64,000 nucleotides of DNA from NCBI GenBank assembly GCA_003550325.1, contig QKWP01001151.1, positions 62,001 through 126,000 on the forward strand, in the 5' to 3' direction. Under the pieces are notes generated by a model. It saw only the letters and a program-made list of their open reading frames with translations, ran no database searches and was not told the origin of the DNA. Position 1 is the stretch's first letter, and every line of letters begins with the position of its first letter. The DNA comes from Gigaspora rosea. Lineage: Eukaryota > Glomeromycota > Glomeromycetes > Diversisporales > Gigasporaceae. Made by a program: the position numbers and the translations under genes. Below, piece by piece: positions 46,464-59,400 of this stretch.

Positions 46464-48120
46464 AAAATATAGACATACAGATTTTCAAATGATCATAAGT
46501 TCGACTAAACACCCATTTAGCTCTAAATCAGAAAATATTTCAACTAAATGTTCACAATTTGTTTTACATATTATCTAAAGTGGATAAGAATTAGAACTCT
46601 TAAATTTATTATAAATAATTTTACATATTATCTAAAGTAGGATAAGCATTAGAACTCTTAAATTTATCATAAATAAGTTTTAATAATACAAAGAAAATTT
46701 CAATCAATCAAATTACAACCAAAATAATCACTAATCAAAAGCCAGGTATTCAGCCTTTCTTGTATTCACATTACCATTACAAAAATGTACTGTACATTGT
46801 GAAAGGTTCCAGGCCCCCGTTCCACCAAAGTTTATTATTATTATTTTTATTATTGTTATTTTTATTATTGTTTTCCCTTTTCTGTTATTGTTATTATTTT
46901 TTGGTTTCCCTATGTTCGATGTCAGTTACTTAGTATAGTAAACGAATGACAATCATTACCAGTTCTAGGTGATAAATCGAATAAGTTCGATTACTTCTAT
47001 TTATCCCGATTTATCTAATTTATCTAATTTGGGCAATGGACTAGGAAAACCCGACTTTGACACTTTATTATCAATTTCGAGATTTTTGATTCTAATTAAA
47101 GTTCCGGTTTATATCTATATGTATTTCACTACGTTAATATAATAATTTATCGGGATATTTTAACTTGAATGTAATCCAATTTTTTAACGATTGTGTTCTA
47201 AAAATAGATTTACACCTAAGATTGACGATTCAATTAAATTAGATTGGTCAACAGTATTACATAATCACATGACATTGTTTATTCAGTAATTGATATCTAA
47301 AAATAAACAAAAATCTCGGGTAAAATTTAGGTTTCACAGACAAATAAACGCCATTTTCTCAAAATGGAAAACCCCCCTTCAAAGACGGGTTTTCCTAGTC
47401 CTTTGCCCATTTATCGAACCTGAAAACGGGGTAGCCTTATGTCAAGCAAATTCCCGGGCTGTAAACGTCTAGCGAATATTTCTTAATAACTAATTGATCA
47501 ATTCAGTAAGAAAATTTTTATTTTAATTCTATACATTTGTAGAATTGAATTAAAAAGAAGTCATTGAATTTGTTTTAGTGAAATTTCGCTTGAAGTTTTA
47601 AAAAAAAATTTGAATATCGGAAAGAAAATTATAAATCCAGCAAATTTTCTCTTTATTAAACTATTCGAATTCAATGAAAATTTTTTTTATTTTAATTCTA
47701 CGTGTTTATACAATTAAAATAAAATTTTTATCGTATTTGAATAGGTAGATGTTGAGAAATATCGATTTAAATTTAAAAAAATTTACCCGCAGCTTTTTTT
47801 TGTGGATACCAAACTTTGAACGACTATTGCTCAACGAGGCTACTACATTTTGACTACATTATATTTAATTTTTAAACAATATTTACAATAATTATACTAT
47901 TTAGCTACTATTTATTTACAATTAAGTTACTATTTATTTACGATTTAATGAGAAATTACATTTCTAGTGGTGATATATATACATTTATTAATCGTGAAAA
48001 ATTCAGAAACTCTACTCAATCCCGCGGGATTTGCCCATCACTACTAATGCTTTTACTTCCACATATCCTATTTTATTCGAATATTCGAATATAAATCCAA
48101 TCTATTAGATATTTAATGAA
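46464..48120. other. AT-rich stretch with small duplications and palindromes
   Basis: A roughly 60-bp tandem duplication at 46562-46683 ('TTACATATTATCTAAAGT', 'GAACTCTTAAATTTAT'). Palindromic TTTTAATTCTA...AATTAAAA repeats at 47513-47555 and 47679-47720. 'CCCGCGGGATTTGCCCATCAC' broken as CCCGCGGG plus GCCCATCACTACTA (about 48020-48046) looks like a hAT terminus. The frame at 47290-47472 is GC-richer, but no domain is seen. Confidence 0.4.
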
Positions 48121-48124
48121 AGAG

Positions 48125-48753
48125 CTATCGTTTTTCCCCTTCTGAACCAATTTGATTAGAGGAAATCACCAGAGAAATTAAATCCATATTCTTATAAAGA
48201 ATGTTTGCTATTTCATTTATTTCATTCACCACTTCTTCATTGAGTTTATTCAAGAAAAGACCAAAAGCAGTTAAATCTGTATCTGAATTTAAGATTTGTA
48301 CCTGTTTAAATACGACGTTTTTTAGGCGCAGGTCTAATAGAGTCAATGTGCTGTTATTTCGAACAGCATCGACTAAAATATCCGTTTCAATTTCACTTAT
48401 TCCAGCTCTGTAGAGCTTCAGAGTTTTTAAGTTTGTGTTTCACCAACTGTTTTGACCCATAAAGTCCGAGTCAATCATCTCCTTATATAAAGTCGACAAA
48501 GTTTGGCAGTCACAAAGCTCGTCAGATATGAGTACAATTCCCTTTCTTCCAAGATGATTGTTAGAAAACCCTAGCATGGTTAATGTTGTAGTATTGATTC
48601 TAATACTTTTGCCAAAGTATTAATATATTGATCATGCTCTATTTCAAAAAATATTAGGCTTTGAATTATAGAGCTGTATTTTAATTAAAGTCCTTTGATC
48701 ATCTTCTTCATGTTTATCCAATTAATAATTTCTTCTTCAGAAAAAATATGCAT
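48125..48753 (-). pseudogene. Leucine-rich-repeat (RNI/NLRC3-like) protein, decayed
   Basis: Reading down from ATG 48753: 'MHIFSEEEIINW', then after frame changes 'FEIEHDQYINTLAKVLE', 'NTTTLTMLGFSNNHLG', 'RKGIVLISDELCDC', 'TLKLYRAGISEIETDILV', 'AVRNNSTLTLLDLRLKNV', 'AFGLFLNKLNEEVVNEI' and a stop at 48125. N-x-T-L-x-x-L-x-(L/F)-x-x-N-x-(L/I)-G is the ribonuclease-inhibitor-type LRR consensus; about four to five repeats are visible. One in-frame TGA near 48443 and about two or three frameshifts (around 48605-48710) break it. Such LRR proteins bind other proteins; no partner can be inferred. Confidence 0.55.
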
Positions 48754-48939
48754 TTTTTTAACATTTTGTGTATATTTGAATAATGGTTTTGAAAATGAAA
48801 ATCTATTATAAAAAGGGTGTTGTTGTGTTGTCGTGTTGTGTTGTTGTGTTTTTGTGGAGTATTTATAATGGCTTGTAGATCCCATGCATGATGTTTGATT
48901 GGTGGATTGTTGTATATGATCTCCACATGTAACCATTTA

Positions 48940-49249
48940 CCCAGTATCGTCATAAAAATTTTGCCCCTACATGATTATTGTCCAATAAATGATCACAATT
49001 TGGTGTAATGTAACATGATCAGGAAAATTCAAAACAAATGTCTCAAAGTGTCTCTTTTGTCAAAAAAGGCTTATTTCTCTAATGTTTGTATATGAAACCG
49101 CTTTTTTAACTAACAAAAAGTTTCCCTTGAGTGATTTTACTATAGAATAACCAAAAACTTAGCACTCACCATAACTCTAACCTAACATAAACAAACTTGA
49201 AAGAATTTTAGTACTGATTACATGGGCAAAATTTTTATGTGATACTGGG
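48940..49249. mobile_element. MITE with CCCAGTATC ends, TA target (310 bp)
   Basis: TIRs CCCAGTATCGTCATAAAAAT and the complement of GATACTGGG with ATTTTTATGT, flanked by TA (48938-48939, 49250-49251). Inside is the shared core TTTTAACTAACAAAAAGTTT (49105-49124) followed by CTCTAACCTAAC. Lies just upstream of the LRR remnant. Confidence 0.7.
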
Positions 49250-49620
49250 TAAGATTACGTGATCAGCAACAAAATTTATTAAGTTCTCTTTATGTTACAA
49301 TAGGGTTTGGATAAGACCTGTGTTAAGGTAGTGTACAGGCAGTTATATAGTAAAATTGTTCAAGAAAAATTTTTTATTAATGCACAAAAGGTGGTTTAGT
49401 ATGCAATTTCTTGAGAAATAAGTGTTTTTTTCAAAACAAATGTTTGTTTTGAATTTATACCTGATTGTGAAATGTGATTGGATTCTATCACGTGTGGGTG
49501 GGATAGTTACTATTCATGTGTTATAAGGCCTGGTTTTAAATTATTTATTATCCTTTGTAGGTATTTAATAATTTCTCCCCAAGTCTGATTGGATGATTAT
49601 TTTTATTATATGAAGAGTGG
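49250..49620. other. AT-rich stretch between elements
   Basis: Nothing recognised beyond A/T runs. Confidence 0.4.
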
Positions 49621-49621
49621 C

Positions 49622-50278
49622 TAAGGCTATATATACAAAGTAGATTTTTCATTTTGCATTACCTGACATCCCATTTTTTCAATTTTTCAATTTTGTTTTT
49701 TTTTAAATCCCAATTGTGCCAATTGTTCAATTTTTGACATCTATTTTTTTCCGCTATTTTCATCCAATATCACCTGATTGAGACTTTAATTTTCTTTAAT
49801 TGTCTGATAGAACTAACAGGAAAAATATGATTCTGGCCCAATTTTTTGATTCCTTGTTGTGTAAAATGAAAATTAACCTTGTATAACCTTAAATCTGAAC
49901 ATTATTCTATTTGTAGCAAATTAAAAAAAATAAAGTAAAATAAAAAATAAAAAATATCAGTATGTCCCGAATTTAAAATTTTTGAAAATCAACTTTACGT
50001 GGAATAATATATTTCACATCATTTTTCAATTTACGTAGATTAGACTATGCAAAATTAATTTTTCGTTTTGCATTACATGGATCTCAAATTTTGGAACAGA
50101 CAAATGGACTTTATATTTTAATTACTGAAATACAGTAGAATAATATTCACATTTAAGGTTATAATGTTGATTTTTCATTTTGCACAACAAGGAATCAAAA
50201 AATTGGGCCAGCAGTCATATTTTTTCTGTCAGTCCTATTAGACAATTACAGGAAATTAAGGTCTCCATCAGGTGACAC

Positions 50279-50328
<50 letters not shown>

Positions 50329-50393
50329 AAAAATTGAAAAAAATGGGATGCCGAGTAATGCAAAATGAAAAATCAACTCTGCATGGCCTTATG
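49622..50393. mobile_element. Foldback element, about 770 bp, with a 44-nt A run
   Basis: The left arm (49622-49910) and right arm (50140-50393) are complementary: 'GATTTTTCATTTTGCATTAC', 'ATCCCATTTTTTCAA', 'TGATTGAGAC', 'GGCCCAATTTTTTGATTCC' and 'TTGTTGTG' all have partners. The right arm carries A44 at 50280-50323 where the left arm has only a short T run, so the run expanded after the arms formed. The poly-Phe frame here is an artefact. Confidence 0.75.
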
Positions 50394-51357
50394 TAAAATG
50401 TAAAATAACATATTCGGTTTAAAATTGGTATCCTTTCACAGATTAATGAAAAAAAAAGCAAAAAAAATTTAGAAATAAATTATTAAAATAAAATGAAATA
50501 ATTTTTTTTTAAAAAAAAATAAAATAAAATAAAGAATGGGTTTCATAATTAATATATTTTAAAAATGAATGAGTGCTTAAAAGATCCTAATTCTTTTAAA
50601 ATTCTGCAATGGATTCAATAGGTACACATGTTAATAAAGTTAGCTTTTTTGGATAAATGTTTACCAGTAAATGATTATGTAAATAAGTCTATATGTTAAA
50701 AAAAATAGGATTTATGTATCTCATATTTTGAAGTAAATACGTCACTCATTTTAACTAAAATTGAATACTAAGTCATTAATTATGAAACCCCTAATAAATA
50801 AATTAAAAATAAATTCCCATATATTTGCATAAATGCTAAATTCTAACTAAATTATATATATTAATTGAACTAGTTCAGTTATGCAATATCATTGCACGAA
50901 ACTAGGAATGGAAAATCTTGATAGTGATTAGATTTGTGTATTTAATATAATAAAGAAATATGCACTTATTATTAATTCAATTAGCCATATAAGTGAAAAT
51001 AGATGAACATATCATAGTTAAGAGTTGGCTTAATATCATTTAACATCTTATAGTTTAGACTAAGTAATGTTAATCATTAGTCAAAAATTTTATAAATATA
51101 TTGAATTTAATGGTTTAGATACTTTGTAAAAAAAAAAAAAAAAATTGATTTATATACATACTAATCCCGTTAGAGCCCTAAAAAATTAGTATAAAAATTT
51201 GACAGCCCATTATTCTTGCTAATTCGATTGTATAATCAAAAAAATAAAAAGAAAAAAAGAAACTAACTTGCAATTTGCTTATGCCATTATATCTTTTAGC
51301 ACAAATATTGTTTTATGGATCAAATATTCTAGATAATGCTGAGGACAACTTCATAAA
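50394..51357. other. AT-rich stretch, nothing recognised
   Basis: No frame, array or terminal repeat recognised. Confidence 0.45.
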
Positions 51358-52145
51358 TTAGGCCATACAAAGTTAATTTTTCATTTTGTATAGCCCGCTG
51401 ACTCAATTTTTCCAAAAAAATTTTTTGATATTGCTATTGTGCTAATTATTCCATTTTTGGGGAATATCTAAAGTGGAGGCAAATCATGTGATCAACTGCC
51501 AATCAAATTATAGAATTTTGATGATCGCTGTCAAAGCAAAACAAAAAACTGAAAAAAACAAAAAATGGCAGTCTTAACCTACTTTGATGTGGTAATCAAA
51601 AATGTCAGAAAAGCAAATTTGCTTACATATATTATTTAAAACCTAATCTAACTCTAATATTAAACGACCCTAATTTTAAAGTTAATTGAAAAATTATTAA
51701 ATATGAGTTGGCTCCGCTTTAGACGTCCCCCATTTTTGAGAATCACTAAACCCTTGTGCCCACATGACTTTTGAAATTGTAGTTATAATTAGAATTAAAG
51801 TTAGTTTACTGTTAGGAAAGTGTATATTTATAGGTAAACTTGCTTTTCTACATTTTTTATTAATGCACCAAAATGGGTTTAAACTATCATTTCTATATTT
51901 TTGCATTTTTTTAATTTTTGACTTCTTCCCGTAAATAAAATTTCATAATTCTGATTGGCTGTTCTACTTATAAAAGTTACATAGTACAAAGCTTTAGCAA
52001 ACTCCCATTTTGGCATTTAATTTTACTTTCAGGTATCATCCGGTGAAGTCCTTAATTTTTCAGAAACTATCCAATAGGTTTGATAAAAAAAAACAAAATT
52101 TTCTAATTCCATGTTATGCAAACTGAAGATTAACTTAGATGTGAA
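51358..52145. mobile_element. Diverged relative of the 49622-50393 foldback element
   Basis: The left end 'GGCCATACAAAGTTAATTTT' plus 'TCATTTTG' and the right part ('TATCATCCGGTGAAGTCC', 'TATCCAATAGG', 'TTATGCAAACTG') match the arms of the preceding element in order. The middle holds a TAACCTAATCTAACTC tract (about 51646). The minus frame at 51697-51906 has no domain. Confidence 0.5.
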
Positions 52146-52173
52146 TATGAATTAATTTAGGCTACACAAAGTT

Positions 52174-52708
52174 ATTTAATTGATAGTCCACAATTAATTA
52201 GAGATCGATCATAGTATAACGTAATGCAAATCACATATGAAAATCACTATAGTGTGAATGTGGTGTGCATACATATAAAGATTTTTTTACTAAGTTAATG
52301 ACACATGTCCACTAATTAAAAGTTGTAGAGCTCGTTGAGGCGCATCTAACGGTAGTTAGATTATTCAAATCAGCCTAGTAGATGGTGAGATATTATCAAA
52401 AAATAATTGGATGACTATATAAAATCTCAATGTAAACAAATATTGTTTACATAGAGATTTTATATAGTTGTCCAATCATTTTTCAACAATATCTCGCCAT
52501 CTACTAGGCCGATTTGGATAATCTAACTACTATTAGATATGCCTCAACGAGCTCTACAGCTTTCAATTAGTGGACATGTATCGTTAACTTAGTAAGAAAA
52601 AAATTTTATATATATACATACCACATTCACACTATAGTGATTTTTATATGTAATTTGCATCATGTTATACTATGATCAATCTCTGATTAACTGGTGAACT
52701 ATCTATTA
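52174..52708. mobile_element. Near-perfect 535-bp palindrome (snapback element)
   Basis: The two halves mirror each other around about 52441 (GTAAACAAATATTGTTTAC). Pairs include GATCATAGTATAAC, CACTATAGTG, GGACATGT, GAGCTC, GATGG and 'ATATAAAATCTC'. Arms of about 260 bp differ at a few percent of sites. It is inserted in the GGCTACACAAAGTTA end of another foldback-family sequence. Transcription would give a long dsRNA hairpin. Confidence 0.8.
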
Positions 52709-53396
52709 AAAAAATAAAAATAAAAATAATCTGACCTGCTGACTATAATTTTGAAATACCAGGTTATGCAAAAGGAAAAATTAAATTTGTATGACTTTAA
52801 ATTATGAGTAATAGGAAAAACTCTTTCTGTTAATCACTTGTACACAAAATTTTTTTATTAAGTTAACCTGGCTTCTACTTTTAAATAAACTTGTTCTACT
52901 CTTAAAAATATATATAATATTAAAATTTCATTGCAAAATTTCTTAAACTTATCAAGCAAAGGCCCTTTGGCCTAAAATTGTATTTTTTTTGAAATACATT
53001 TAAAACGGCCTTTTTAATCTTTTTGCAAACTAAGAGAAAGTTAAAAAGCATACTTTTCTCATCACAACAAGCTATATTTCAAGTTTGTAGTCCTAAAACT
53101 GACTGAGATATACTTAAAAAACCTTTAACTCTTCTATATTTTTTTTCCTATTTTTTATTTTTTTTTTTTATTCGGTCTTTTTTAACTCTACTACAAAAAT
53201 ACCCCTATAGGCGTTTTTTGTGTAACATAAAATCGTGCTACCCACATTTTTAATAACCTGAAATTAATTGGTTTTCAATTAATTAAACAAACTATTAATT
53301 AATTTTACACAAGGCAAATATTTACTCCTTTTGTAACCTCTTTAATTTATACAAAGCACGTTACCTAAATTATACAATCTTGCATATCTTGTGTAA

Positions 53397-53450
53397 CACG
53401 TGACTTGTGTAACACGTGACTTGTATAACACGTGATATAAATAGCACGTG
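53397..53450 (+). promoter_or_regulatory. Four CACGTG boxes at exact 16-bp spacing with TATA-like site
   Basis: CACGTG starts at 53397, 53413, 53429 and 53445, part of a tandem ACTTGTGTAACACGTG unit. GATATAAATAG (53434-53444) lies between the last two. Placed in the LINE 5' UTR about 320 bp before ORF1, it is a likely internal promoter or enhancer; CACGTG is the E-box bound by bHLH factors. Confidence 0.55.
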
Positions 53451-53768
53451 ACTTGTGTAACATATACTTGCCTAGTTGGTATTACATTACACGAAACAAC
53501 TTATACCTTTTTGTGAAGCTCTCTTCAATCTCTGCTCTATTATCCTATTTATTAAATTTATCCTCTGCTCGAATAATCTTAAATACATATTATTTTGCTC
53601 TATTTATTTAAATTTGATAAATATACTACTCTGTTTTTATATTTACAAAATCCACTTTAAATTCAATACTCTCTTTATAATTAAAATTTCTTAAATTTAT
53701 TTTACTTTATTTTGTTTCTTTATCACTTTATACTCTATATACCTTTTTACTGCAAAACTTATTTCAAT

Positions 53769-56288
53769 ATGCCAACATTAACTCAACAAGACCCAGATAC
53801 CGCTGATCTTGACTACTTTTATATTCATCATGCACAAAGCTTTGGTATTGCTCTATTTGAAGATGAACAAGAAAATAACTTAAAAGCAATTCCTCCAAAC
53901 CAGGAACCAACTACTTGTCACACTAGAACTACTAGAACTAATAAAGCAACACACTTCTTTCGTGCTCCTTCAACAACATCAGTAGTTACATGTCTATGCC
54001 GCAAATATCACACAAAATTCATCTCAGTTCAAAACAATATCTATCAACCTCATAAAGAATTTACTCAAATTGCAATGGGAAAAAAACAAAATAGCAAAAC
54101 TGTTGAACTTATTAACCAAATTTCTCAAACTTCCGACAACATTCCACCTTCACCTACACCTCAACTATGCCAACACACATGTCCTAAATGTTCTAAATCA
54201 ATTACCTGTAGAATTTATAACAATAAACACCATCCAACTGAAAGCTATGTTCTTGTTGACAAGGAAGTTTATCATACAAATTGTGCTACTTTATTGCCAG
54301 CACCCTCTTCTTCCCTCTCAACCACTTCTTCTTTAAATATCTCATCTACTATTTCTCATCTTGAAGATTCTAGAAAAAACTTGACTCCACTTTTTCAAAA
54401 TCTACAAAATACCTCACAACCATCCCAAGGAGATCCCCAAACAACAACCCTCAATTCACCAATTCATACTACTTCTTCAGCTATATTAACATCCACTTCT
54501 TCAACTCAATCTACTGCTCTTCCTACCCAATCTTCAGCAAAGCCACTCTCTAATATTAATACAAATAAAACTTTTCAAACTTCTCAAACCCAGCCAAATG
54601 TCAAACACACTTATTCTAGTAAATTAAAATCTTCATCTAATCCTCTCTTTTCAACTCTTGGACCACTTACTTCAACTGAAGATTCACAAAACTCTTCAAT
54701 GGATATAGATAATATCTCTAGTAATTCCACTAACACTATTTTCCAGCAACAACAACAGCAACAGCAACAAAAACAACAACAATCTCTTAATAAAGAACAG
54801 CAAACACCTTCTAATAAAAATTCAACTTCTAGCAATACTCCCAATACCCATGTCAAATCTAACCCAACTTTTGATTGGCTTGCAAACTTCCCAATTACTG
54901 AAGAAATGGAATCCAATAACAAGCTTCAAACAAATACATCCTCTTTATTATACAACTTCCTTAAATCACATCTTCACAATTTCTATCCTGGAAGTATTAT
55001 TAAAGAAGGAACAAAAAATAGCAAACCTCTTAAAGCAAGTTTTCACTATATCATTAGAACAATGGCAGGAGAAAGCCCTGATTTTCTCACTAGCTTTATT
55101 TACCAAAAAAACCCAACTATAAATGAAAAAACCAAAATACCATTTGAAATCCGTGAAAAGACCCTTAAACTTCTAATTCACAAATTCACAACTATTCTTT
55201 TTACTAAACTTAACTATGCTGAGATATTTGCATCTGCAGCTACAATTCCTCCTTATAAGCCAGAAAATAGACTTCAATTCTGCCTGAACTTAGCACGTAT
55301 ACATCTTTATTTATCTGAGAACTATCAAGCAATCAACTATAACAAATTTGCAGAAGATTTAAATCTTCGGCCTAAAATATACAATCTCTATCCATATACA
55401 GTTTCTACAGATAAAACAGAAAGATACCTTACAATTAAACATGACAACAAATTTAATATTAACCTTCTTTTTAACATTCCTAAATCTTTATTTCTTAAAA
55501 ATTTCTCCATTCCTTCACTCAACAACTCCCTTGATCATTTTAAAGAATGGTTCGAACAATTTTTCCCTATTTACAATCGTCAATTTACTAATTCACTAGA
55601 TAAAGAACAAACCTTCAATACCCTTAAAAAGGAAATAAGGAAAAAATTTATTTCTCAACTTAGAAATCTTCTACCTATTAAATTTATCTTCCATGAACCA
55701 TATAGTTTTCAAGAAAGGCGTAATGAATGCTTTCGCTCTATCAATTATCATATTCTTACCTGCAAACACACAGACTGCACCTTTATAAATGAAAATCACC
55801 AACATGATACATCTAAACTATTCAAGCACATACTTGATAACTCATTTGAATCCTTTCCAAAAAAGACTTTTAATATAGAAGACCTTCATATTAATGAATC
55901 AATATTTCATACAAATAGTGAACACAAAGCTACATTTGACAAACCTTTTTCAACGAAACTTCTTGACAAACTTGCAGATGAAGCTGAAGCACTTTATTGT
56001 ACAGACAATTTAGCAGAAACAAGTGAAGACCGTCGAAATGCCTTCTTATATAAATATTTAATATCATATCAGCAAGTTGCTGCACAAAACTATAATATTG
56101 ACAACCTTAACAAAGAATCAGCTATTGATAAAGTTACCAATGAAATTATCGATACAGACTTCCTAGCACGAATAATTACCTACTTTGATCTAATTAAAGA
56201 TAAGCAACTATCCTTTTCACAAATAGTCAAATTTTATAAAACAAATGCATACCCTGAGGCTAAAAAAACTTCTGATTACAAAATTTAA
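53769..56288 (+). CDS. LINE ORF1 protein, intact (839 aa)
   Basis: I start at MPTLTQQDPD (53769) because the 19 upstream in-frame residues (from 53712) are a hydrophobic AT artefact. Residues 1-130 are acidic then Thr/Arg-rich. A Cys/His cluster follows (C-x3-C-x2-C...H...C, 'CQHTCPKCSKSITC' to 'YHTNCA', about 133-175), likely zinc-binding. A long Ser/Thr/Asn-rich linker with a Gln run (54745-54782) comes next. A conserved-looking globular half begins near 'FDWLANFPITEEM' (about 365) and runs to the end, rich in Lys/Phe/Asn and including a second Cys/His patch ('ILTCKHTDCTF'). It probably packages LINE RNA, as ORF1 proteins do. No classic CCHC knuckle or RRM was recognised. The full-length frame contrasts with the broken ORF2. 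Confidence 0.75.
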   Translation: MPTLTQQDPDTADLDYFYIHHAQSFGIALFEDEQENNLKAIPPNQEPTTCHTRTTRTNKATHFFRAPSTTSVVTCLCRKYHTKFISVQNNIYQPHKEFTQIAMGKKQNSKTVELINQISQTSDNIPPSPTPQLCQHTCPKCSKSITCRIYNNKHHPTESYVLVDKEVYHTNCATLLPAPSSSLSTTSSLNISSTISHLEDSRKNLTPLFQNLQNTSQPSQGDPQTTTLNSPIHTTSSAILTSTSSTQSTALPTQSSAKPLSNINTNKTFQTSQTQPNVKHTYSSKLKSSSNPLFSTLGPLTSTEDSQNSSMDIDNISSNSTNTIFQQQQQQQQQKQQQSLNKEQQTPSNKNSTSSNTPNTHVKSNPTFDWLANFPITEEMESNNKLQTNTSSLLYNFLKSHLHNFYPGSIIKEGTKNSKPLKASFHYIIRTMAGESPDFLTSFIYQKNPTINEKTKIPFEIREKTLKLLIHKFTTILFTKLNYAEIFASAATIPPYKPENRLQFCLNLARIHLYLSENYQAINYNKFAEDLNLRPKIYNLYPYTVSTDKTERYLTIKHDNKFNINLLFNIPKSLFLKNFSIPSLNNSLDHFKEWFEQFFPIYNRQFTNSLDKEQTFNTLKKEIRKKFISQLRNLLPIKFIFHEPYSFQERRNECFRSINYHILTCKHTDCTFINENHQHDTSKLFKHILDNSFESFPKKTFNIEDLHINESIFHTNSEHKATFDKPFSTKLLDKLADEAEALYCTDNLAETSEDRRNAFLYKYLISYQQVAAQNYNIDNLNKESAIDKVTNEIIDTDFLARIITYFDLIKDKQLSFSQIVKFYKTNAYPEAKKTSDYKI

Positions 56289-56499
56289 TATCAACTTTCA
56301 AATTCCATCCTTAATTGAAGAATCTCTCTTTCTGAGAGAAACCCCTTTTCAGTAATACTGTCTTCTACAAACCCCATAGATGCAGCCACCACTTCACTAA
56401 AAGATACATCCTTAGTAGTTAGTAAAGAAAATAATGTAAGTAGGCAGGTGGTAAAGCCTATTTACCCGGAAGATTTAGATTATGATGGTCTTCTAACTC

Positions 56500-59400
56500 T
56501 TAACCAGAGGACTTCTGAATCTTGCGGAGCCGTGCAAGCCGGGCATATGGCGAGACATCGCACCAAATATCTCAGAACCCATATCATCATCTCCTTCTGA
56601 GATATTACTTTCTAACCCCAACAATTTAGTGCTAACTTATCCTGATGACAAATTGCTACCAGATAATAATGCTAGTACTTCAAATACCATTTCATCATGT
56701 CACACTGAAATACCACTCTCGCATTATACACATTCTTTATTATCTACACAACAATACGGCTCTATCTACCCTAAAGAACAAGAGATATATGATGAATATG
56801 AATTGTTACCAGACGATTCTGACAATAATTCTAGATTACCTACTAATAATATAGAAAAAACAAATATCAATTTTCACCCTAATCTACTCGAGATTTATGA
56901 ACCATCAACATGCTACAACAAATTTTTATACTACCATAGATTACAATCTTTACCTTTACCACAAACTGTTGGCTCCTTTTTAACCTATCTACAAGAAGAA
57001 TATCCTATGTTTTATAAAAAACAATATATCAGAATCTCTTTTAAAGAAAGCAGAATTGATTATGTATTTAAAGAAGCACATATATATTTATTACATGAAC
57101 ACCTATTACCTAATCACTTTTTTGTACCTTTTGAAGACTTAAGTTTTTATGATGACGTTCCACTTAAATCAAATCACCCTTCTACCAGTTCCGACTTGAG
57201 CTCCAGTTATAATAACTATTTTCAATTACTAACTTTTACCGATGACTTCTTTTACCCTACACCTTCTACTACTCCACTACCTAGTGATAGCTTACTAATT
57301 ACAAATACCAACTCTCCATCTACACTAGCTCCTTCAGAGTTCTGTACAGAATCAGAAATAATAAAGGAATCAGTAATTACTAATAACCATATAGCAAACA
57401 ATAACCATCCAATAACTACTAACAACTACATATCAAACAACAACCATACTCTACAACTTAATATTGCTACCCACAATGTCCAGGGTTACAATACAATTAC
57501 CAAGCAGCAACTTTGGGAGGAATACTGTTTACAGCATAACTTACACATTACTGGTATTACAGAGACCAAAATCTCATCCAACAAATCTAACAAATTTCTT
57601 AACACAAATCACTTTACCTATTACTGGTCTAGCCTAGACAACTCTGCAGAGGGCACTGCAATTATGCTACACAACTCTATTAAATCTCATGTTTATAAAA
57701 TATTAAGCCATCCTGGAGGTGCCATTGCTATTGATCTCTATTTTAAACATGACTTTAAATTTAGAATTATCTCCATATACCTCTCATCCACAAATCAAAT
57801 CTACAGAAATAATACTCAGCAGACTACAATTCAATGGATTCAGCAAGCTTTATCATCCAATATTCATCCCATTATCCTAGGAGACTTTAATGCATCATCT
57901 ACTTTCTCAACATCTAATATAGCCAAAACTCAAATCTTTTCTTTCCTTCACAACAATAATATGTATGACCTTGCTGATCATACTAATAACTTAGAACACA
58001 CTTGGACAAGTAGTCGATATTCTAGCAGAATTGACTATATCTGGGCTCATAATTCAATAATTCCTTTTCTAACAAAATTTTCAACTCATAATTCAATTAC
58101 ATCTACCAATAGTGATCATTTAATTTTGCTTTCTCAATGGGTTTTTCCTTTTGCTCTATCTAACAAAATTCGACACAAAACTAGAAGCAAACGCAGAGTC
58201 TTTAACTACAAAGCAATGACCAAGGAAACTTGGGAAGAATTTTCAAATCAAATTAATTACAATCTTAGTACCTATGATATACCTTCTACATCCCATACTG
58301 ATAACTCTCTAGAAAAGTTATGGCATCAAATCCAAACTAGTATTATTCAGGCAGCAGTTCAAATCATCCCTAACAAAAAATTCATAGTCCGCAACTTTTA
58401 TCACACATTTACACCAAAGGCAACAGAGCTGCATAATGATCTTAAAACAATCGGCAGTATCATATATCAAACTAAAAACCTTATGCATAATAACATGCCT
58501 ATTCCATCTGATCTTCATAACAAAATTCAATATATTAACCAAAAACACAATTTTCAAATTAATCTCCCACCCTCTAACAAACAATATTTAGCATAATGGA
58601 TCTTAGATACAAAGCAGATCTGGAAAACTTTATATAATGCTCGCAATCTTGAAAATGCAAAATTTCTAAGAGAACACATCAATACTGCTATCTCTAACAG
58701 ATGTGATAGACTTCTTACCAACCCTACCAAAATGATCAATAGTATTCTCAACCGCCATACAGATCCTGTTCATTTTGATAATATCAAAACAAACAATGAT
58801 CTAATTACAGACCCTATACAAATTAAGAGCCATATACAACAACACTTTTAGCAATGGACTTCATACAGACCTTACAACCAAGAAATTTTCAATCAGCAAT
58901 GGTATAATGACTACTTACCACTACAATCTGTCAACCCTCAATAGTACTTCACTGCACTTGATCCTATAACATCAGAAGAAATAACATGTACTATTAATCA
59001 ACTACCTAACAATAAGGCATGTGGACCATCTGGAATTAGCTATGAAATGCTAAAACATATTGGTCCTAATGCACTATTAACTATTACTACTCTTTTTAAC
59101 AAATGCTTATCTACTGGACATATTCCCAAACAATGGAAAGATGGTCGCATTTTTCCAATTTCAAAAAAACAAACATTTGATGGCAACCTACACAATACTC
59201 GACCTATTAGCCTCATTGAACATATTAAAAAAGTTTATACTAAAATTCTTACCAATCGTCTCAATAGCATATTTACAAAACACAAAATTTTAAATCCTAA
59301 TAACTATATTGCTTTACCTGGCAATAGTACTAACATTCCTATTCATATACTTAATAACTTTATTGAGAATGCTACATGCAACAAACGGGAAATATGGATA

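Noticed and set aside
47290-47472. Small gene with GC-richer composition
   Set aside because: No domain, no signal peptide and no splice context; composition alone is not enough.
50246-50461. Poly-phenylalanine frame on the minus strand
   Set aside because: Translation of the 44-nt A run inside a foldback arm.
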